Source: DASPNM01 sp035626515
GTDB taxonomy: Bacteria; Bacteroidota; Bacteroidia; Chitinophagales; Chitinophagaceae
Direction: 5' to 3'
NCBI GenBank assembly: GCA_035626515.1
Contig: DASPNM010000017.1
Coordinates: 1 to 64,000, forward strand
DNA length: 64,000 nucleotides
Below the pieces are notes generated by a model. The model was not told the DNA's origin, made no database searches, and was given only the letters and a program-made list of their open reading frames with translations. The translations under genes and the position numbers were made by a program. Numbering within the stretch: position 1 is the first letter of the stretch; each line of letters begins with the position of its first letter. This document shows positions 59,543 to 64,000 of this stretch, one piece after another.

Positions 59543-60346
59543 TTACTGGCTTTCCCTATTCTGATTCCTCAAAAACTGCGAATAGCTTTCCATGAACTCC
59601 TCATGACGGTATTTCCCGTTCACTGGCTTTTCTTTTTTTGAGGAAGCTTGTTCTACAAGGTGGAAATACGCTCTTGGAAACTGATCGGAATAGATTCGCG
59701 GCAGGAACCCAATGCTGTTTAGACCGGTGTAAAGGGAAAATAAGGCAAGCAGGATGACAATCACCATGGAGTGGTCCCTGAAGGTTCTCACGAGCCGGAA
59801 CGCCGAAACACTGGCGCCGTCGACGAGAAATTCGTTTTTGACGAGGCTGGCAACAGTAAACAGGGTAATAAGTACAAAGGCGGTGGCAGCGGCAGCCTCG
59901 GCCATTGCAATGGAATAAGGCGCTATGGCGAGAGCGCCGAGGAAAAGAATTACGCTTGAATGGAACATCGCCACCAGGGAAGCCAGAAGCCTGTTTTTCG
60001 GATAGACCTGGCCGAACCGGGTGATCATCCTTGCGATATAAATAGAAGCGAGTATTGCTGCTGCCCCGGCGAACAGCCAGCCCACGAAGGGAAATTGGAT
60101 GTAAAATACGCGCAGGCCAAATATCACCGCGATGATGAAAAGACAAGTTGGCTCCGCTGATTGGAGCGGCGCTACTTTTTCTTTTTTGGTAAGACCAGAA
60201 ATCAGCTGGATCAGGAAAACCATCGCAAAGACGAAAGCGACCCCGCCCATGATCTTCAGACCGTAGTTGTTTTGGGCCATGGACGCGAAAGTGCCCATTA
60301 CCAGAAGGATGAAGAGCAGGTAGTAAATCGGATTATATTTTTTCAT
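59543..60346 (-). CDS. Polytopic membrane protein, unknown family
   Basis: The protein has 267 residues with about seven hydrophobic helices: IYYLLFILLVMGTFASM, IMGGVAFVFAMVFLIQLI, CLFIIAVIFGLRVFYIQF, WLFAGAAAILASIYIA, SVILFLGALAIAPYSIAMA, ATAFVLITLFTVASLV and SMVIVILLALFSLYTGL. The cytosolic or periplasmic C-terminal tail is polar (SSKKEKPVNGKYRHEEFMES). No family recognised. The start ATG overlaps the stop of the upstream STAND NTPase gene by one base, so the two are translationally coupled and probably functionally linked. Confidence 0.82.
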   Translation of the reverse strand: MKKYNPIYYLLFILLVMGTFASMAQNNYGLKIMGGVAFVFAMVFLIQLISGLTKKEKVAPLQSAEPTCLFIIAVIFGLRVFYIQFPFVGWLFAGAAAILASIYIARMITRFGQVYPKNRLLASLVAMFHSSVILFLGALAIAPYSIAMAEAAAATAFVLITLFTVASLVKNEFLVDGASVSAFRLVRTFRDHSMVIVILLALFSLYTGLNSIGFLPRIYSDQFPRAYFHLVEQASSKKEKPVNGKYRHEEFMESYSQFLRNQNRESQ

Positions 60347-63300
60347 CAGTTCGGCAAATAAAAAATGTAATTGAAATCAAAAGTGAGAAACTCATCCATC
60401 TTGCTCCACCTCAAACTTTCCTCCGGCGTTTCCTTTTTGCGGCAGGCCTGCCAGAGTATGAAGGAACGCGCGGTCAGTTCCTGGGCCTCGGTTAAAGTAG
60501 AAGGTATGGCTGTTTTCGCCCTGTAAAAATTTCCTTCTTCCGCCACTCCGTATACATGGGAAAGCACGCCAAAAAATTTGTTCTGCTCGATGATGTCGGA
60601 AAGGTAGTTATTCGACATCGAGTTGAGTTCCCTGCCGCCGATGCGGGAGAGCAGCAGGATCAAATTGAAGCGAAAATCGATCGCCTGGTTCGCTCCAAAA
60701 TTGAACTGTGAAAAATCTACTTCCCTGGACTTGCTCATCACAGAGTCCAGATAAACAAAAGCCCTGGGGGATACCTGGTCCATGTACAGCCTTTCGGCCA
60801 TAAAGATGTAGGCGAATGCTTTTTCATGGTCCTTTTCAAATTTTTCCGCCAGCTGCACGGCTTCCTCTTCACGACCCGCGAGCGCCAGATTGACACAGAG
60901 ATCCTTTACCTGGTTCATAAAAAACGTTTTTTCCAGGTATTCGTACTTGTCGCGCGAAGCATCAAAATTCCTGCTCGCAAACAACCGGTAATAGTTGAGG
61001 CCGGTGGCCGTATCCTTCCTTTGAAAAGCACGGTTGGCAAGCAGCAGGCAAACCAGATTGCGGTCGAGCCCGCTTCCGTGCGGGTGGGTTTGGTGAATCG
61101 CAAGCATGCGCTTCAGCACATCGTCGCTGATCGGATAATTGTTGTCGTAGGTACCGTTGCCGAACACAAAGGGCTTTATTTCAAAAGCCTTGGCCAGCCA
61201 GTAATGGATCATGGCTATATCCGCCGGTGAAGTATAGAGCTCGGAGATGAGGTTATTCTTGTCAAGAAAATTAAAAAACAGATCCGAGTGGTAGGTCCAG
61301 CTGAACCAGCCCTCCATATAATCGGGGTAGAGGAAAAGGTGCCGGCGTTTGATCTGGCGGTTTCGCACGCCGTCCCCGAAATACGGCAGGGTGACCGGGA
61401 TCGCTTTTTCGAGCGAATCCCTGCTCACCTGCCGGAAATGATCCACCGCTTCCTGCAGCAGTTTTTCCAGCGCCGCAGCGTCGAAGGGAAGTCCCCTGTC
61501 GTAAAGATATTTGTGCTCGAATATGGCCCGGCGCTTTTTGTTGGTTGCGAGCACATAATTCCTTTCCGACGGATCACTTATCCCCTGGATCAGCTTTTCG
61601 TAATCTTCGGCCAGGCTGTAAAAAACTTCGCGCTTGTTCAGGCAAAGATTTGGAAAGAAATAGCCTTTGTAGGAACGGAGAACGTCTTTGTCAATATTGA
61701 CCCGGTAAAGATGCGCGATATAACCTGAACGAATCACCGCGTTCCGGTAAATGGTAAGCGGAGTGTTGGTCGGATAATTGGTGGAAAGCCACTCGATTAT
61801 TTGCCGCGCCTTATCCCGGTGACCGAACTGGTATAAGATGGCGAGGATGTGATTGTAGTTATTAAAAAGGCTCCCGGTAAAATATTCGCTTTGTCCTGCC
61901 CGCCGGATCGCTTCGAAGCACTCCAGCACTTTGCCGGTGTCGCCCAGCGCCGCATAGAGAGAGGCCAGGGTGTGGTAGCCCCCGTTGAAATTGTTAGGCA
62001 CACGGCCGTTGATCTCATAGCTTCCTTTCGGATAATAAGCATTAAAAATCGCTCTGCCAGCTTCAGATTCGAACGGAGAAAGCAGTGAAAGAAGCGCTCG
62101 GATCCTGTCTTCAGTAGTGTGTCCAAACGTCAGCCACTGCTGGATCGCGTAATTCAGCTCGAGGGGCATCGTGGCGCGCAACAGCGAACGGTTTTTGAAA
62201 AACACCAGCGCCATCCGGTATCCTTCGTCCGCCATTTCATTCAATACGGCACGGGCGCTGTCGCCGGGGTTGTAATATTCGTCGTACGCCAGGAGTGTGC
62301 TGAAATTATTCAATTCGGGCAGCAGCAGCGCGTAGTCAAGATTGCGGCGTACCAGTTCCTTCAGGGTGCTGCGTACCAGGCGGATCAACTCTGCTTTATG
62401 AACTCCTTCGTCGTGTTTGTCAAACAACAGCAACTGGCGGTACGTTTCAACAGCCAGCCCCAACCTCGATTTGTCTTCGAGGCTACTCAGCAATTTTTTC
62501 ATGGATCCGGGCTCGTACCGTTCTTCAATCAACAACGGGATGGCTTTATTGTCATAACCTACTTCTTTGCTTTTCATCAGGCTGATCATTTCCGCCCGCA
62601 ACTTGTCCACAACCCGGTTGTTCTGTTTTTCCTCTGCATCATACCAATAGAATCCGCTGAGAATGATCATTGCGGCGATCGCACCCAGCACGGCAATACG
62701 CTGGGCGCCGTACTTCATAAAGGCACGCGTAACGGCCACTCGCCTTGCACTGCGGCGGATGAGTTCGCGTATGTCTGCAAGGATTTCCCCGGCCTCCGCA
62801 AGCGCATGTTGTTCCTCTTCATGCACCTCCCCGTAACGCTTGATCCAGGCAATATTTGGCCTGCACTTCCGGTACCAGTTCTCAAAATACGTGAGCGGCC
62901 CGATGGGAAGAAGGAAATCCCGGCTTTTTCCGCTCGCCTTCCATCGGTCCAGCTGCTTCTTGAAATCCAGGTAGGTGCTGTAAAACTCGTACTCCTGGTT
63001 CGCCCAGGTGTTCAGCTTGTTCCAGTTGCGGATCAAACTTTCATGGGTAATATCCAGTACCGTTTCGGAAGAGATCTGTACCGTGGCGGGATCGTCTGTG
63101 ATGAAGGGTCGGATGAACGAGTTGCCCTCCTCGCGGAACACGCGCAGTACATCCGCTACTACCGCGGCCGGACATGCCGGGTCGTTGATAATGGCTGTGA
63201 TCTCGCCAAGAGTCATTCTGTTCCGAACGGCCCTGCTGTTGTCGATCTTGGTAAGGCAGCTAAAAGTGAGTGCGATAATACGCTTGGCACGCTGCTGCGT

Positions 63301-64000
63301 AATCGGGTTTTCCGGGTGAAGCTTGTTGTAGTGTTCCCAGGCGTTCTCATAAAGAGTGCTGGCGTGAATTTCAATTACCTTGTTCAACCCGGTATCGCGG
63401 TAATAATTTTTGCGGTAGGCCGGCAATGTTTCAAACCATCTTTGGAACTCAGGAAGATCTTCGTCGGGCAGGTCGGACGCCGGCATGCCGCCGACTTTGG
63501 CGTAATGGATCAGGTCCATCTCCTGGCGGCCGTGATCTGCTGCCAGCCAGATCTGGCTCAACGTATGCTGCAGGATCGGCAACTGGTCTACCCCCTCCGC
63601 GATATCAAACACCAGTCTTTCGATCAGGCGCTGCGAGATCCTGTTGCCGCTCAATATCGCGGGCTCTTCGATCACCTGCTTGAGGTCCTTTCGCTTCAGG
63701 CGGGGCACGAAGAACTGGGAAAAGCCGATATACTCGGGCAGACCGCGAAACGCAGAGCACTGCCCGATATAATCAGACCGCATCGTGCAGACAACATAAA
63801 CAGGAATGTTTCTCTTGATAGCAATACGCGCAGTTTCGAGCACCAGGTTCACCACAATCTGTGAATCCTGGGACGGAACTTCGCTGTAAAAATTCTCAGG
63901 GTTCGTAAAAAATTCCTCGAACTGGTCAACGATCAGCATCAGGTTAGCTGCCTTCCTGTTTCTTTTTCGCTTTTCCTCCTCATCGAGGCCTCGCCAGGCC
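60346..64000 (-). CDS. STAND NTPase (nSTAND1-like) with membrane helix and TPR-like region, N-terminus beyond window
   Basis: The frame is open through the right edge; 1217 residues are visible. Near the edge LMLIVDQFEEFFTN is the Walker B of the nSTAND1 group, followed by IPVYVVCTMRSDYIGQC, VPRLKRKDLKQVIEEPA, GVDQLPILQHTLSQIW (conserved GxP-type region) and VLDITHESLIRNWNKLNTW. A single membrane helix (RIAVLGAIAAMIILSGFYW) lies about residue 413-430 from the internal ATG at 63939. The C-terminal 750 residues are helical repeats (GYHTLASLYAALGDTGKVLE, LFNNYNHILAILYQFGHRDK). The P-loop and any N-terminal effector domain are outside the window. STAND NTPases sense signals and oligomerise; several are anti-phage, others signalling. 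Confidence 0.88.
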   Translation of the reverse strand, partial: AWRGLDEEEKRKRNRKAANLMLIVDQFEEFFTNPENFYSEVPSQDSQIVVNLVLETARIAIKRNIPVYVVCTMRSDYIGQCSAFRGLPEYIGFSQFFVPRLKRKDLKQVIEEPAILSGNRISQRLIERLVFDIAEGVDQLPILQHTLSQIWLAADHGRQEMDLIHYAKVGGMPASDLPDEDLPEFQRWFETLPAYRKNYYRDTGLNKVIEIHASTLYENAWEHYNKLHPENPITQQRAKRIIALTFSCLTKIDNSRAVRNRMTLGEITAIINDPACPAAVVADVLRVFREEGNSFIRPFITDDPATVQISSETVLDITHESLIRNWNKLNTWANQEYEFYSTYLDFKKQLDRWKASGKSRDFLLPIGPLTYFENWYRKCRPNIAWIKRYGEVHEEEQHALAEAGEILADIRELIRRSARRVAVTRAFMKYGAQRIAVLGAIAAMIILSGFYWYDAEEKQNNRVVDKLRAEMISLMKSKEVGYDNKAIPLLIEERYEPGSMKKLLSSLEDKSRLGLAVETYRQLLLFDKHDEGVHKAELIRLVRSTLKELVRRNLDYALLLPELNNFSTLLAYDEYYNPGDSARAVLNEMADEGYRMALVFFKNRSLLRATMPLELNYAIQQWLTFGHTTEDRIRALLSLLSPFESEAGRAIFNAYYPKGSYEINGRVPNNFNGGYHTLASLYAALGDTGKVLECFEAIRRAGQSEYFTGSLFNNYNHILAILYQFGHRDKARQIIEWLSTNYPTNTPLTIYRNAVIRSGYIAHLYRVNIDKDVLRSYKGYFFPNLCLNKREVFYSLAEDYEKLIQGISDPSERNYVLATNKKRRAIFEHKYLYDRGLPFDAAALEKLLQEAVDHFRQVSRDSLEKAIPVTLPYFGDGVRNRQIKRRHLFLYPDYMEGWFSWTYHSDLFFNFLDKNNLISELYTSPADIAMIHYWLAKAFEIKPFVFGNGTYDNNYPISDDVLKRMLAIHQTHPHGSGLDRNLVCLLLANRAFQRKDTATGLNYYRLFASRNFDASRDKYEYLEKTFFMNQVKDLCVNLALAGREEEAVQLAEKFEKDHEKAFAYIFMAERLYMDQVSPRAFVYLDSVMSKSREVDFSQFNFGANQAIDFRFNLILLLSRIGGRELNSMSNNYLSDIIEQNKFFGVLSHVYGVAEEGNFYRAKTAIPSTLTEAQELTARSFILWQACRKKETPEESLRWSKMDEFLTFDFNYIFYLPN

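Noticed and set aside
62119..63864. 581-codon plus-strand ORF
   Set aside because: It is the antisense shadow of the STAND NTPase gene, whose minus-strand product shows family motifs; the plus product matches nothing.
60346..64000. Calling the STAND NTPase an anti-phage defence gene
   Set aside because: No other defence gene, integrase or island boundary is visible nearby and the effector end is outside the window.

Overview
The window is a 64 kb chromosomal segment of a member of the Bacteroidota, most likely a Chitinophagaceae-type or related lineage. The evidence is seen directly: two gene pairs joining a PKD-rich secreted giant with a C-terminal gliding-motility/type IX secretion (T9SS) type B sorting domain to a PorP/SprF-like outer-membrane partner, two further proteins with a T9SS type A sorting tail, a TonB-dependent receptor with a carboxypeptidase-like N-terminal domain, OmpA with thrombospondin type 3 repeats, YitT, PorT-like barrels, and promoters of the Bacteroidota form TAnnTTTG. 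Gene density is high. No rRNA, tRNA, CRISPR array, prophage or complete insertion sequence was seen. The only mobile-element trace is a REP-associated (IS200-like) tyrosine transposase cut by the left edge.

Layout. 1-0.9 kb: transposase fragment, a 10-bp-stem hairpin and a degenerate short repeat. 0.9-3.0 kb: ABC exporter and rhodanese. 3.0-9.7 kb, minus strand: five co-directional genes for exported proteins (DUF1800, DUF1501 with a T9SS tail, a c-type cytochrome lipoprotein, a small His/Cys protein, a TonB receptor resembling zinc/metal receptors). 9.9-20.8 kb: housekeeping (thiolase, pyrD, rsmE, dnaB, recN, zinc-ribbon protein, Nif3-like protein, YitT, DinB). 21-27 kb: lipoprotein, 1448-residue 15-PKD adhesin-like protein plus PorP/SprF, aquaporin. 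27.9-31.4 kb: a T9SS sorting tail with almost no cargo, an rRNA methyltransferase, grpE-dnaJ with a clear promoter. 31.4-40 kb: vWA protein, hpt, LysM glucosaminidase, O-methyltransferase, sodium/solute symporter, LOG protein, outer-membrane protein, FAD oxidase. 40-44.6 kb: second PorP/SprF plus PKD/SBBP giant. 44.7-50.8 kb: recG, a glycosyltransferase, a WecA/MraY-family transferase, glutamate dehydrogenase. 50.8-54.6 kb: a tight four-gene operon of acyl carrier protein, cytochrome P450, MBOAT acyltransferase and SGNH-like protein. 54.6-60.3 kb: a 716-residue exported protein with a probable His/Cys (CHAT/caspase-like) tail, OmpA, a small lipoprotein, a Cys/His-motif secreted protein and a membrane protein. 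60.3-64 kb: a STAND NTPase cut by the right edge.

The best candidate for an undescribed system is the ACP-P450-MBOAT-SGNH operon (50819-54572). It resembles the Dlt and alginate-acetylation logic (carrier, membrane acyltransferase, SGNH partner), but with a P450 in place of an acyl-activating enzyme. This suggests oxidation of an acyl chain on the carrier, then transfer to an envelope glycan or lipid; the function is inferred. Other notable points are recG, whose conserved N-terminus has no ATG/GTG/TTG start but an ATT at the expected place; a protein with both a twin-arginine-like signal and a T9SS tail; four exported-protein genes that begin with TTG; and -7 elements only a few bases from the start codon. 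All calls come from reading motifs by eye; no database search or structure prediction was run.
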